DNA of 62,325 nucleotides from CAZUGO01 sp964619935 (GTDB lineage Bacteria; Planctomycetota; Phycisphaerae; UBA1845; CAIVHJ01). The notes below the pieces were generated by a model that saw only the letters and a program-made list of their open reading frames with translations, made no database searches and had not been told where the DNA came from. The stretch spans positions 1 to 62,325 of the forward strand of contig CAZUGO010000001.1 in assembly GCA_964619935.1 (NCBI GenBank). Reading direction: 5' to 3'. Positions 25,005 through 34,010 of the stretch are shown here, in pieces; positions within the stretch are counted from its first letter, which is position 1, and every line of letters begins with the position of its first letter. Position numbers and translations under genes: made by a program.

Positions 25005-26324
25005 TCAGGTGTAACGGATGTTGCGGTATTGCCGCTCAAAGAAGTACGGCAGCAGGGCATCGACGCACAACAGGCCCCGCCGCGTGAGCTGGACGGCCTC
25101 GGGCGTGACCTGCAGGAAGCCTTCGCGGGCCAAGCGCTCGTAGGCCGGACCCTGATCGACCAGGATGTCCACGGCGAACTTCTTGCGAAAATAGCCCACG
25201 TCGACCCGGCCGAGCTTGGTCTGGAGCACCAGTTCGCGCACGCAGCGCTGCCGCGGGGTCAGGGTCATGGCCCGAGCCACGGGCAGCCGACCGCCGACCA
25301 CGCTGTGCACGTAATCCTCCCAGCCGTCGTGATTCTGGTAGTGCACGCCGGCGACGTGTGAAAACGACGCCACGCCGGTCCCGATCAGGTCCGCCCCGTG
25401 CCACACGGCATCGCGATACACGAACGACGACGCCGACCGGGGGTGGGTCAGCGTATAGGCGCTGGACACCCGGTAGCCCGCCGATTCGAATCGGCAAAAG
25501 GCGTGATCCACCCAAGCCCGCTTGGTGGCCCAGTCGGCCACGCCCGGCGGAGGGGCCGACCCGCCGGATTCCCGGGCGATGACCGTATTGTGCGGCAGTT
25601 CCATCTGGTAGATGGTCACGCTGTCGGGCTGCAGGGCCAACGTCCGCTCCACGGTGGCCTGCCACTTGTCCTGGCAGTCACCCAGCATCCCGGCGATCAG
25701 ATCGACGTTGATCTGATCGAAGCCCACGGACCGGGCCCAGTCGTACGACCGCAGGATCTCCGGCGATTTGTGGGCCCGCCCGTTGAGGCTCAGAATGTCG
25801 TCGTCAAAGTGCTCGATGCCCAGACTCAGCCGGGTCACCCCGATCGACTTGATGGCCTCCAGTTTGCCGCGTTGCAACGTTCCCGGTTCGCACTCGAAGG
25901 TCACCTCGCGGGCACAGGACCAGTCCCAGTGCTCGGCGATGCGGGCGATCAGGCGCTGCAGTTGAGCGCTGCTCAAGAACGACGGCGTGCCTCCTCCGAA
26001 ATACACGAACTCGAACGAGCGGCCGGCCAGGGCCGCCATCCCGGCATAGCGGGCGCACTCGCGAGCCAGCGCGTCGCAGTAGACATCGACGTCCTCGGCA
26101 TTCTTGTCGGTGTACACCCGGAAGTAGCAGAATTTGCAGCGCTTGCGGCAGAACGGAATGTGCACGTACAGGCCCAAGGGAGCCGGTGAACCCGCCGGAC
26201 GCTCCAGGACCTCTTGGGCGGCCGAGGCCTGCTCCCGGCTCCACGCCGAGAACGGTGGATAATTGGCGACGAAGTAGCTGCCGACTTCGGTCTGGGCGTT
26301 TTCCTTGGCGACGTCGAGTTGCAT
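25005..26324 (-). CDS. HemW/HemN-like radical SAM protein
   Basis: About 439 residues. The iron-sulfur site is PFCRKRCKFCYF, a C-x3-C-x2-C at residues 59, 63 and 66; next come VYFGGGTPSFL, ECEPGTL, and the HemN-type INVDLIAGMLG, followed by a winged C-terminal domain. Similar to coproporphyrinogen-oxidase-like proteins and HemW, but embedded in an aryl-metabolism operon with no other haem gene, so a different radical reaction (methylation or other modification) is possible. Start chosen at ATG 26324 (GGAAAGAG upstream); an earlier ATG at 26432 overlaps the next gene by four bases but adds 36 residues of non-family character. Confidence 0.82.
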   Translation of the reverse strand: MQLDVAKENAQTEVGSYFVANYPPFSAWSREQASAAQEVLERPAGSPAPLGLYVHIPFCRKRCKFCYFRVYTDKNAEDVDVYCDALARECARYAGMAALAGRSFEFVYFGGGTPSFLSSAQLQRLIARIAEHWDWSCAREVTFECEPGTLQRGKLEAIKSIGVTRLSLGIEHFDDDILSLNGRAHKSPEILRSYDWARSVGFDQINVDLIAGMLGDCQDKWQATVERTLALQPDSVTIYQMELPHNTVIARESGGSAPPPGVADWATKRAWVDHAFCRFESAGYRVSSAYTLTHPRSASSFVYRDAVWHGADLIGTGVASFSHVAGVHYQNHDGWEDYVHSVVGGRLPVARAMTLTPRQRCVRELVLQTKLGRVDVGYFRKKFAVDILVDQGPAYERLAREGFLQVTPEAVQLTRRGLLCVDALLPYFFERQYRNIRYT

Positions 26325-26428
26325 GCAGCGGCTCTTTCCGAGGGTGCGATTCAGGGGTTTCCTGATGATTATAGCCGGAAGCGTCCGCGGATTGAACGCG
26401 GAACCACACCCGGACCCTCGCAGGCCCG

Positions 26429-27598
26429 TCATTCGTAGGCGGACTCGTAGATTCCGAGCAATCGTGCCCGATCCAGGGGCCGCGGATTAAAGGTGCCGGT
26501 CCATTCCTGTTCGGCCAGAGCCGCCAGATCCGGCAGATCGCTGCGCTGCACGCCGATGTCACGAAGGCGGGTGGGCAGACCGGCTGCGTCCAACAGTCGC
26601 GCCAGGCGCTCCGCCAGTTCCAGCGGGTCGGCCATCAAGCCGGCGTAGGGATTGTCGCCACCGTGGGCATTGAACCGAACCACGTGCGGCAACATCAGAC
26701 CCACCGCACATCCGTGCACCGTGCCGAAGCGAGCCGTCAGCGGATTGGCGCAGGCATGAGCGCCCCCCAACATGGACTGTTCGATCGCCGCCCCGGCCAG
26801 GTGAGCGCCCAGCAGCATCCGGGCCCGCACGGCGTTGCCGCTTCGGCCGCCCACCGTCCGCCCGCGCACCAACCCGGTGTAAGCGGGTTCCAGCAGGTCC
26901 CAGGCGTGCCGCGAGAGTGCTCGCGACACCGCGGTGCGCGCCGTGCACGCCGCTGTCTCCACGGCATGGGCGATGGCATCGATCCCGGCGGCGCGGGCCA
27001 CTTCGGGCGGCTGGCTGGCGGTCAGGTCGGGATCCAGGATGGCCGCTCGCGGCCGCAATCCGCCCGCGACCGGCAACGCTCGCACCCCGCAGGCCATCTT
27101 GCGGTGGGTCTGCGGATCACTGATCAATGCGAAAGACTGGGCCTCGCTGCCGGTGCCGGCGGTGGTCGGAACCGCGATCATCGGCAACATCGCCGCGTGG
27201 TTGCGGTCCACACCCCAGTAGTCCTGGATCGAGCCGCCGTTGGTCAGAATCAGGTTGATGCCCTTGGCGCAGTCCATGGTGCTGCCGCCGCCGACGGCGA
27301 CGATGAAGTCGACCGGGCCGGCCTGGGCCACCTGGACGCCGGCGGTGACTTGCACCGTGGTCGGATTCTCCACGACGCCGCTGAAACCCACCCGCTCGAG
27401 TCCTGCGCCGTCCAGCGCCCCGGCGGCCCGATCCCCGTGACCGGCTGCTTCGATCCCCGGATCGGTCACCAGCAACACGCGGGTGGCGCCATGCCGGCGG
27501 GCCAGGATGCCCAGTTGCGCCACACTGCCCGGCCCGAACACCACTTCGACCGGCGAGTGCCGCAACACCGGGGCCAATGATTCGACATCGGGCATCAT
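26429..27598 (-). CDS. Iron-containing alcohol dehydrogenase
   Basis: 389 residues, the usual length for the family. Nucleotide site VAVGGGSTMDCAKG, then PTTAGTGSEAQSFALI, and metal ligands in AAGIDAIAHAVE (Asp and His) and in the HACANPLTARFGTVHG segment (two His). Normally interconverts alcohol and aldehyde with NAD(P). Start overlaps the stop of the acyl reductase by four bases. The natural reading is that it reduces the aldehyde produced by that reductase. Confidence 0.92.
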   Translation of the reverse strand: MMPDVESLAPVLRHSPVEVVFGPGSVAQLGILARRHGATRVLLVTDPGIEAAGHGDRAAGALDGAGLERVGFSGVVENPTTVQVTAGVQVAQAGPVDFIVAVGGGSTMDCAKGINLILTNGGSIQDYWGVDRNHAAMLPMIAVPTTAGTGSEAQSFALISDPQTHRKMACGVRALPVAGGLRPRAAILDPDLTASQPPEVARAAGIDAIAHAVETAACTARTAVSRALSRHAWDLLEPAYTGLVRGRTVGGRSGNAVRARMLLGAHLAGAAIEQSMLGGAHACANPLTARFGTVHGCAVGLMLPHVVRFNAHGGDNPYAGLMADPLELAERLARLLDAAGLPTRLRDIGVQRSDLPDLAALAEQEWTGTFNPRPLDRARLLGIYESAYE

Positions 27599-29016
27599 GC
27601 GGCTGGATCGACCTGCAGGGCGCGCCGCCGGTAGAGGTGCTCGAAGAGATTGCCCTCATGCGGCTGGTCCCAACTGATCTGCGCCGTGGGAATCGGCCCG
27701 ATGTTCAGGCGGTCGACGTGCGGCGCGCTCATGAGCGCCCGAATCATGGCGTCACTGGCGGTCAGTGCCGTCACCACCAGCGACGACCCGATGGCCCGCG
27801 GAATGTCGGCCTCCGGGCACTCGACGACCACGACATATGGAAAGGGAAACTCCCGCACGCACTCGGCGTCACTCCGGCGGCCGGCCCACACCACGGTGGG
27901 CAACAGCCAGGCCGTCCGGCCGCGACGCACCAGCCGCGGGCTGCCCCGATGCGCCGCGCTGACGTCGGATGCATCGAACTGCCGCAGGTGCGCGTCGATC
28001 ATTCTCGAAATCCGCTCCGCGACCTGCGGGTTGGCGAACGCCGCCAGGACCGCCTGCGGGTCGTCCGCCGGAAGGGCGTCGATCTGCGACATCCGCTCCG
28101 CCAGTGCGGCCGCAATCTGCCGGCCGTGGGCCGGCGTGAACACGGCCGACGCATTGAGACAAGATCGCCCTGAGTTCCCGGCGATCGAATGGACCATGAC
28201 GTCGATGTGGTTCTGCCAGTCATCGGCCCAATCCGCTCCGAGCACGATCTTGCTCTCGCCGGGTCCGTGGATCTCGATGCGCGGATCATGCTGCCAGGGT
28301 CGGGTGGTCGCGGCGTCGCCGAACAGCAGCGCCCGGTCGACATGTCGCAACAATTCCGCAGCGCCGGCATGATCGGTCGGATAGAAGCCGAACGCCGCCC
28401 GCGGAACGCCGGCGGCGGCCAGGGCCTCGATGATGCGATACGGCGTCCAGGGCTCCTCGCGGCCGGGCTTGAGCACCAGCGGGGCCTTCAGCGGGACGGC
28501 CGGGATCCACAAGCCGTGCACCCCCGGCGAGTTGCTCGGCAACACGGCACCCAGCAGGCGGCCCTGGCGGAAGTAGCTCAACATTCGTCCGCCCGCGACG
28601 CCGAAGCCGCGATCCAGGATGGACAGCTCGAACCCGTGAACCAACCCGTTCAGGATGGTTTCCATGTCGTCAAGCACACGCACGATCTTCTCGGCGTTCC
28701 GGCGGCAGTAGGTGATCGGCATGCCGGTGGTCGCCGAGACCTGCCGCAGATATTCTTCGAATGGCTGTAGCGCGTCGCCGCTGGGTAGATCGGCTGATCC
28801 GAAGAGCCCGGCGGCCTGCTTGCACATCTGCAACAGCGTGGCCACCGGCAGCGGTTCCAGAACCGCGGACGGCATGCGCTGGACGTCGCGGGCCACCATG
28901 CCGCTGTTGGCCTGGCTGACGGTGGCCAGCGGCTCGGCGGTGGCGTGATGGACCAGCGTCACGGTCTCGACGCTGGTGTATGGCGCGCCGCGGCGCAACA
29001 CGGGAATGTGCAGCAT
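27595..29016 (-). CDS. Acyl-CoA/acyl-AMP reductase, LuxC/EhpG-like aldehyde dehydrogenase fold
   Basis: 473 residues. An aldehyde-dehydrogenase fold with VLPSNSPGVHG and LKPGREEPWTPYRI in the cofactor domain and a nucleophile in SGRSCLNAS at about residue 287. The long N-terminal region before the cofactor domain and the overall order resemble LuxC and the phenazine-pathway reductase EhpG, which release an aldehyde from an activated acid. Starts one base inside the stop of the ligase gene (TGATG). Together with the ligase it forms a two-gene carboxylate-reduction module; the dehydrogenase gene that follows would finish reduction to the alcohol. Confidence 0.82.
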   Translation of the reverse strand: MLHIPVLRRGAPYTSVETVTLVHHATAEPLATVSQANSGMVARDVQRMPSAVLEPLPVATLLQMCKQAAGLFGSADLPSGDALQPFEEYLRQVSATTGMPITYCRRNAEKIVRVLDDMETILNGLVHGFELSILDRGFGVAGGRMLSYFRQGRLLGAVLPSNSPGVHGLWIPAVPLKAPLVLKPGREEPWTPYRIIEALAAAGVPRAAFGFYPTDHAGAAELLRHVDRALLFGDAATTRPWQHDPRIEIHGPGESKIVLGADWADDWQNHIDVMVHSIAGNSGRSCLNASAVFTPAHGRQIAAALAERMSQIDALPADDPQAVLAAFANPQVAERISRMIDAHLRQFDASDVSAAHRGSPRLVRRGRTAWLLPTVVWAGRRSDAECVREFPFPYVVVVECPEADIPRAIGSSLVVTALTASDAMIRALMSAPHVDRLNIGPIPTAQISWDQPHEGNLFEHLYRRRALQVDPAA

Positions 29017-30122
29017 CAGTAGACTCCTTCGACCACCTGCGTCTCCATGGCGGAGAACGGCCGGACGTCACCGACGCCGTCCCACGGATAGGGGACGCAC
29101 GGCGGCGTGCGGACGCCCTCATCGCGCTCCAGGAACCGCGGCAGAAACAGCTCGCGGGTCAACGTCGTCAGCCGCACGCGGCCCAACTGCCCGTATTCCA
29201 CGATCTGATCGGGCGCCGCGGGATCGACCACCTCCATCATGGCCCGCGGACTGGGCGGATGATAGATGACACGGTAGTGGTCCGCCGGATCGAACGGCTT
29301 GTGGCAAGCCAGCCCCATCAAGGTATTGCCGTAGGTCGGCACGAAGTCGATTTGGCCTTCGAGCAGTTCTTCCCGGGCGAAGCGATGAAACTGGGCGGTC
29401 AACTGGGTCCCGCCGCAGAACACGCCGGCGATGCCCAGCCGCACCAGCGACACCCGCGCGCAGATGGCCTCCAGCAGTTTGGGGGTGGTGAAGAGGCACC
29501 GGATGTCGGGGTGGGCCCGCAACAGGGTCAGTCCTTGTTGCACGACGTGCTCTTTGTACTCGTGCATCTCGGCGACCCGCCCCGACTTGAGCAGCTTGAC
29601 CACCCACCGCGGATCCATGTCGACATGAAAGCAGATCCCGCCGCGGTGCTGGCAGAGGTGCTCCACGGCCAGGCGCAGTCGCCGGGGCCCGGTCGGTCCC
29701 AGCATCAGCCAATCGGCACCCCGCGGAAAACCGCGGTCGGACAAGGTGTCGCTGAACTGCTCGTAATCAATCCGGAAGTCGTCGATGTTGATCCGGCTCT
29801 TGGGCACACCGGTGCTGCCGCCGGTCTCGAAGACGTGGATCGCTCGGCCGGCGTAGGCGCGCGGCACCCAGCGGCGCACCGGGCCGCCACGGAGCCACTC
29901 GCCGTCGAACTCCGGAAACTTCTTGAGGTCGTCGTAGCCGCTGATCTCGAAGCGCGGGTCCCAATCCAGATGCGCGGCCATTTCCAGCCAAAACGGCGTC
30001 CCGCCTTCGGGGTCGAAATGCCAGGCCACACACTCGCGAGTCTGCTGGTCCAGCAGCGCCCTGGCGCCACGGACCCTGGATTCCAGCGATTCGGCAGTCG
30101 ATGCGGTGTTGGACACGTCCAC
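29016..30122 (-). CDS. Adenylate-forming enzyme, PaaK/EhpF-like
   Basis: 368 residues, shorter than phenylacetate-CoA ligase (about 430). The P-loop equivalent is FETGGSTGVPKSRINI near residue 115; FCGGTQLT and YGNTLMGLACH fit the adenine and acid-binding motifs, with VGDVRPF near the end. The small C-terminal domain needed for CoA transfer seems absent, as in EhpF, which activates a carboxylate without CoA. First gene of the tight core operon, three bases after the stop of a propeller gene. Expected product: an acyl-adenylate (or acyl-CoA) passed to the reductase immediately downstream. Confidence 0.8.
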   Translation of the reverse strand: MDVSNTASTAESLESRVRGARALLDQQTRECVAWHFDPEGGTPFWLEMAAHLDWDPRFEISGYDDLKKFPEFDGEWLRGGPVRRWVPRAYAGRAIHVFETGGSTGVPKSRINIDDFRIDYEQFSDTLSDRGFPRGADWLMLGPTGPRRLRLAVEHLCQHRGGICFHVDMDPRWVVKLLKSGRVAEMHEYKEHVVQQGLTLLRAHPDIRCLFTTPKLLEAICARVSLVRLGIAGVFCGGTQLTAQFHRFAREELLEGQIDFVPTYGNTLMGLACHKPFDPADHYRVIYHPPSPRAMMEVVDPAAPDQIVEYGQLGRVRLTTLTRELFLPRFLERDEGVRTPPCVPYPWDGVGDVRPFSAMETQVVEGVY

Positions 30123-30125
30123 TCC

Positions 30126-31586
30126 TCACTTGGCTCCAGGCTGCTGGGCGAAGGCAAACAGCGTGTTGCGGTTCACGACGTACAGAACCCCGTTGGCGGC
30201 GACGGGCGTGGTGTACACCGAATCCTTCAGGTCCTGGGTTCGCAGCTCCTTGAGGATCGGCCCGTGCTTGAGGATGACCAGCTCGCCGTCCTCGTCGCCG
30301 AGCATGACCTTGCCGTCGACCACGTACGGCGAGCCCCACACGGCCGCCAGCGTATCGTAGCGCCAGTGTCGCGCGCCGGTCCGGGCGTTTAGGCAGTACA
30401 GAAAGCCGCTCAAGTCGGCGGCATAGAGCAGCCCGTCGGCGATCGCCACGGTGGACAGCGATCGGCGGAAGTCGGTCCCACCCACATGCCACACCCGACC
30501 ACTGGCGGTGATGTCGCCGCGCTTGGCGGCGTCAATGCAGTACAGGTGGCCGGGGCCTTCGCCGTGCTCCGGATCTTGGCCGACGCCCAGAAACACCTTG
30601 TCGTCATGGATCACCGGCGTGGCGATAATGTTGTTCTTGGTGCCGCGACCGCCAAGCTTCCATTCAGAACCCTCGGGGTTGAGATTGAACTTCCAGAGCA
30701 ACTCGCCGGTCTTGGGCTTCAGGGCGTAACACCAGCCGTCGCCGCCCGCGAAAATCACCTGCGGTTGCCCCTGGATCAGGCCGTAGGCCGGCGAAGACCA
30801 CTGGCCGTGCAGAATGTGCTCGCCCGGCAGCCCTGATTCCCACACCGGCTTTCCGGTGTCCTGATCGATTGCCACAAACGAGGCGGCATTCGGATTCGGA
30901 ATGTTCAGGTGGCCCTCGTCCACGCCATTTGAGGTGGTGAGAAAGATCAATCCCTCAGCGGCCACCGGCGAGCAGGTCGCCAGGTTGTGCGGGAAGACAC
31001 CCAGCGCTTCGATCATGTCGAAGATCCAGATGAAGTCGCCGTCCAGCGGCTCGTTGTATTGCTCGCTGGTGTATGGCCCGTCGTTGCCGTTGGCAAATCC
31101 ACGGGAGTCGGCACAGACCAGTTCACAACGATTGCTGACGTAGAACAAGCGATCCTTGACCACGCACGGCGAGGAGCAGATGCCCTGCTCGGGCCAGTCG
31201 TTGACCCGGCCGGTGGGCAACTTGTCGTGAGTGGCCTGCCACAGCAGGTGGCCGTCCTGCTCATCGAAACACATCACCACACCCTTGTCACCGCTGATCT
31301 TGGGGCGATGGTGGCCGTTGTTGTTGGTCCCGACGTAGACCCGACCGTCGGCCACCACCGGATTGCCGTAGGACTGGGACCCCAGCTTGGCGGCCCACTT
31401 GACGTTCTTGAGTGTCTTCAGATCCCAGTCATCCGGAATCCCGGTCTCTTGCGACATCATGTTGCGATCGGCGGAGCCGCCCCACATCGGCCAGTCGCCG
31501 CGCTTGGTTGCGGACTTGGGTTCGGCCGCCGCCGAACTCACCATCAGGCCGGCGATCACGCTTGCGGTCAGTGCCAGTTTCTTCAT
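30126..31586 (-). CDS. Secreted PQQ-like beta-propeller protein
   Basis: About 486 residues with signal peptide (KKLALTASVIAGLMVSSAAA), then WPMWGGSADRN. Repeats carry GHLLWQA, GKPVWES, GELLWKF and GARHWRY with interspersed VYVGT, VFLGV and LYAAD strands, so eight blades are likely. Two Cys-containing loops (QGICSSPC and FAGGDGWCYALK) are typical of the planctomycete group. Stops only three bases before the adenylating enzyme, so it is co-transcribed with the aryl operon, which is odd for a secreted protein. Start ATG 31586; a candidate promoter lies about 87 bases upstream. Confidence 0.87.
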   Translation of the reverse strand: MKKLALTASVIAGLMVSSAAAEPKSATKRGDWPMWGGSADRNMMSQETGIPDDWDLKTLKNVKWAAKLGSQSYGNPVVADGRVYVGTNNNGHHRPKISGDKGVVMCFDEQDGHLLWQATHDKLPTGRVNDWPEQGICSSPCVVKDRLFYVSNRCELVCADSRGFANGNDGPYTSEQYNEPLDGDFIWIFDMIEALGVFPHNLATCSPVAAEGLIFLTTSNGVDEGHLNIPNPNAASFVAIDQDTGKPVWESGLPGEHILHGQWSSPAYGLIQGQPQVIFAGGDGWCYALKPKTGELLWKFNLNPEGSEWKLGGRGTKNNIIATPVIHDDKVFLGVGQDPEHGEGPGHLYCIDAAKRGDITASGRVWHVGGTDFRRSLSTVAIADGLLYAADLSGFLYCLNARTGARHWRYDTLAAVWGSPYVVDGKVMLGDEDGELVILKHGPILKELRTQDLKDSVYTTPVAANGVLYVVNRNTLFAFAQQPGAK

Positions 31587-31672
31587 CTTGATTGCACCTG
31601 GTTGTGTTCTGGGTCCACGGTGGGAGGCGGCCGCCGGACTTCCGGAAGCCGGCACCATCCCCGAAAAGGAAC

Positions 31673-31700
31673 ATTGTAACGAAAGCGCCGGCTGAACCAA
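31673..31700 (-). promoter_or_regulatory. Candidate promoter for the propeller-aryl operon
   Basis: On the minus strand TTGGTT (31700-31695) and TACAAT (31678-31673) are separated by 16 bases, in a 158-base gap between two propeller genes. The match to a sigma-70 pattern is fair (four of six and five of six). It would drive the genes from 31586 downwards. Sequence-only guess. Confidence 0.3.
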
Positions 31701-31744
31701 GATTCGGCCGGCCTGACCCCGCTCGTCACAGCACCCCGCGCCAC

Positions 31745-33979
31745 TCAGTTCTGCGGCGGGTTGGGCGTGATCTTGATATTGTCGTAGAAGATCTCAGTGC
31801 CTTTGCTCTTGGAGGTCGTGCCGGTGGAGTAGCCGTAGATCCCGACACTCCCTTCACGATTGGGCGTGCCGTCCACCAGGTCGATAGACCAGCCCTCGGG
31901 TTCGTCCTGAGCGCGCGGCCAGACCTTGGCCCGAAGCACCGCGTCGTGCTCGCGGACCTGCACTTGAAACTTGGCCCGGTACCACACGTCGGTGTTCCAG
32001 GCGAACGGGACATCCTTGCGAATCCGCGGAATCGGCGACCACGACTCCAGCCGCAGTTCCTGCGACTGCCCCAGCATGATGAGCGTATAGCGGGTGTTGA
32101 TCAGGCCCATGTCCGGTTTGAACCGTTCGCCCTTGGGCTGGCCCAGCAGGTCGGCCTCGACCAGGGCGCCCCCGCCCAGGGGGGCGGTAATGAAGCCGGT
32201 GATTCGTGTGAACGGCACCGACGGCTTCTCAGCCAGCTTCATCAGCACTCGCCCACCGTCGCGTTCCACGACCTTGGTCTTCGCGGTGACGCCGACCCAT
32301 CCGGCGGGCACCGATCCGACGTCGATGTCCTCAAAATCAACGGTGAGGGGAAGACGCGGGATGTACCGCACCCGGGCCCGGGCTTCCAGGTCACCCAGCC
32401 GAGCCACGACATGGCCGGCGGAGAACTTGGGCCCGCCGGCGGGCTTGAACACCCCGTCGGAGCTGATGGTGCCGGCGATGTTGGTGGTCGACCATTGCAG
32501 CCCGTCGGGATCGACCTGCACTCGGCCGCCATCGTGCAGCTCGGCATAGAACATGGTGTCGCCCCACGACGACGCAGTGACCTCGCCGGGTGTGATCCGC
32601 AGGAACTTCTGGCCGGGGCTGGCGTCCGGCCGTTCGGTCGGGCCGGGCTGCCGCGGAACCGCGCGGACGTCGGCGGCGGGCAACCCCAGGCAGTACGTGG
32701 CGTCACAGGTCATGAAATAGACCCGGCCGTCGACCACCGCCGGCGAACCGAAGATTTCGTCGACCAGGCCGTCGGGCCGCTGGAACGCCTCCTGATCCAG
32801 CGCGACACAGGAGTCGCCCTCGTCGCGCAGGATGTGAAAGTTGCCGTTCTGGCCGGCGACATAGATCACCCGATCGGCGGTGACCACCGGCGACCCTTTG
32901 CCGATGCGGCCGAAATTGAATTCCCAGAAGCGCTTCCCGGTGGCGGCATCCAGGGCGTGAATGTTGGCGGAGTTGTCGACGACGTACAATCGCCCGCCGG
33001 CCAGCGCCGGCGAGGCGTAGCCCGCGCCGAGGCCGTCGACCCGCCAGACCAGGCCGCTGTCGGTCAGGTCGCCGCGCTTGGACGCATCGATGCATACCAC
33101 GCCACCCATCTCGGTGGTGTGGATGTTCTCCTCGCTGTGGCTGGCGAAGACGTGCTTGCCGTCGACCACCACGGTGGCATTCAGCCCCCGCTTGCTCAAG
33201 TTGAACTTCCAGAGCCCCGCGCCGGTGCGGGCGTCCATGCCGTAGACCCGACCGTCGCCATTGGCGGCAATCAGCATCCGACGGCCCTCGACAACCGCCA
33301 CCACCGGGGTGGAGTAACAGGTGGTATCGAAGGGCGGGATGCCGGGCTCGGCCCACCACACGGCTTCCCCGTTGAACTTGTCCAGCGCCAGATAGCGGTG
33401 CAACGGTTTGGCTTGGTCGCCCCAGCTCGAGTTGGAAAAGGCCACAATCAAGTAGTCCTGGTCGATGATCGGGGTGTGCAGGCGGCCGCCGTAGCCGCTG
33501 ATTCGGCCGAACTCTTCGGTCAGGGAACGATGCCACACAATCCGGCCGTCACGATCGAAACCGATCAACTCCCCGCCGGTGCCATGCGCGTAGACGTTGC
33601 CGGTCGACGGGTCGGCAACCAGCGCCGGCCAGCCGACTCGATTCTCGACAATGTCGGTCAGAAACACGTTGAAGCGCTGCTCCCACAACTGCGTTCCGGT
33701 GTCGGCATCCAGGCAGACCACGCGTTCCTGGAGCTGCTCCCCGGAGCCGACCGGTCCGTTGAGGTACACCCGCCCGTTCAGCACGATCGGCGTCGACCGG
33801 CCGCCGATGGGTACCTTCCAGCGCAGATTCTCGCCGGCCGGCGACCAGGTGGTGACCGCCGCCAGCTCGGCAGCAAATCCGTCCTGACCGGGACCGCGCC
33901 ATTGAGCCCACTCACCGGCCGCGACCGGGACGACGGACAGTCCGCTGAAGAGCATGATGTTGCACAGATATCGGCTCAT
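31745..33979 (-). CDS. Secreted PQQ-like propeller with C-terminal beta-sandwich
   Basis: About 744 residues. Signal peptide (MSRYLCNIMLFSGLSVVPVAAG), then WAQWRGPGQDG and blades with GTQLWEQ, GAGLWKF and GKRFWEF over the first 420 residues. A second part of about 300 residues follows, with VDFEDIDVGSVPAGWVG and a terminal GTEIFYDNIKI, resembling a concanavalin-like sugar-binding or 3-keto-disaccharide-hydrolase-like sandwich. ATG 33979 has GAAAGGCAG upstream; an earlier in-frame ATG at 34039 lies inside the preceding gene and lacks a signal peptide. Follows the second PaaK-like ligase by 31 bases. Exported; target unknown. Confidence 0.83.
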   Translation of the reverse strand: MSRYLCNIMLFSGLSVVPVAAGEWAQWRGPGQDGFAAELAAVTTWSPAGENLRWKVPIGGRSTPIVLNGRVYLNGPVGSGEQLQERVVCLDADTGTQLWEQRFNVFLTDIVENRVGWPALVADPSTGNVYAHGTGGELIGFDRDGRIVWHRSLTEEFGRISGYGGRLHTPIIDQDYLIVAFSNSSWGDQAKPLHRYLALDKFNGEAVWWAEPGIPPFDTTCYSTPVVAVVEGRRMLIAANGDGRVYGMDARTGAGLWKFNLSKRGLNATVVVDGKHVFASHSEENIHTTEMGGVVCIDASKRGDLTDSGLVWRVDGLGAGYASPALAGGRLYVVDNSANIHALDAATGKRFWEFNFGRIGKGSPVVTADRVIYVAGQNGNFHILRDEGDSCVALDQEAFQRPDGLVDEIFGSPAVVDGRVYFMTCDATYCLGLPAADVRAVPRQPGPTERPDASPGQKFLRITPGEVTASSWGDTMFYAELHDGGRVQVDPDGLQWSTTNIAGTISSDGVFKPAGGPKFSAGHVVARLGDLEARARVRYIPRLPLTVDFEDIDVGSVPAGWVGVTAKTKVVERDGGRVLMKLAEKPSVPFTRITGFITAPLGGGALVEADLLGQPKGERFKPDMGLINTRYTLIMLGQSQELRLESWSPIPRIRKDVPFAWNTDVWYRAKFQVQVREHDAVLRAKVWPRAQDEPEGWSIDLVDGTPNREGSVGIYGYSTGTTSKSKGTEIFYDNIKITPNPPQN

Positions 33980-34010
33980 GAGTATCTGCCTTTCGTTAGT
34001 TCCAAGCCGT

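Noticed and set aside
26325..26432. N-terminal extension of the radical SAM protein to ATG 26432
   Set aside because: The four-base overlap with the upstream gene is attractive, but there is no ribosome site and the 36 extra residues lack family character; kept as an alternative only.
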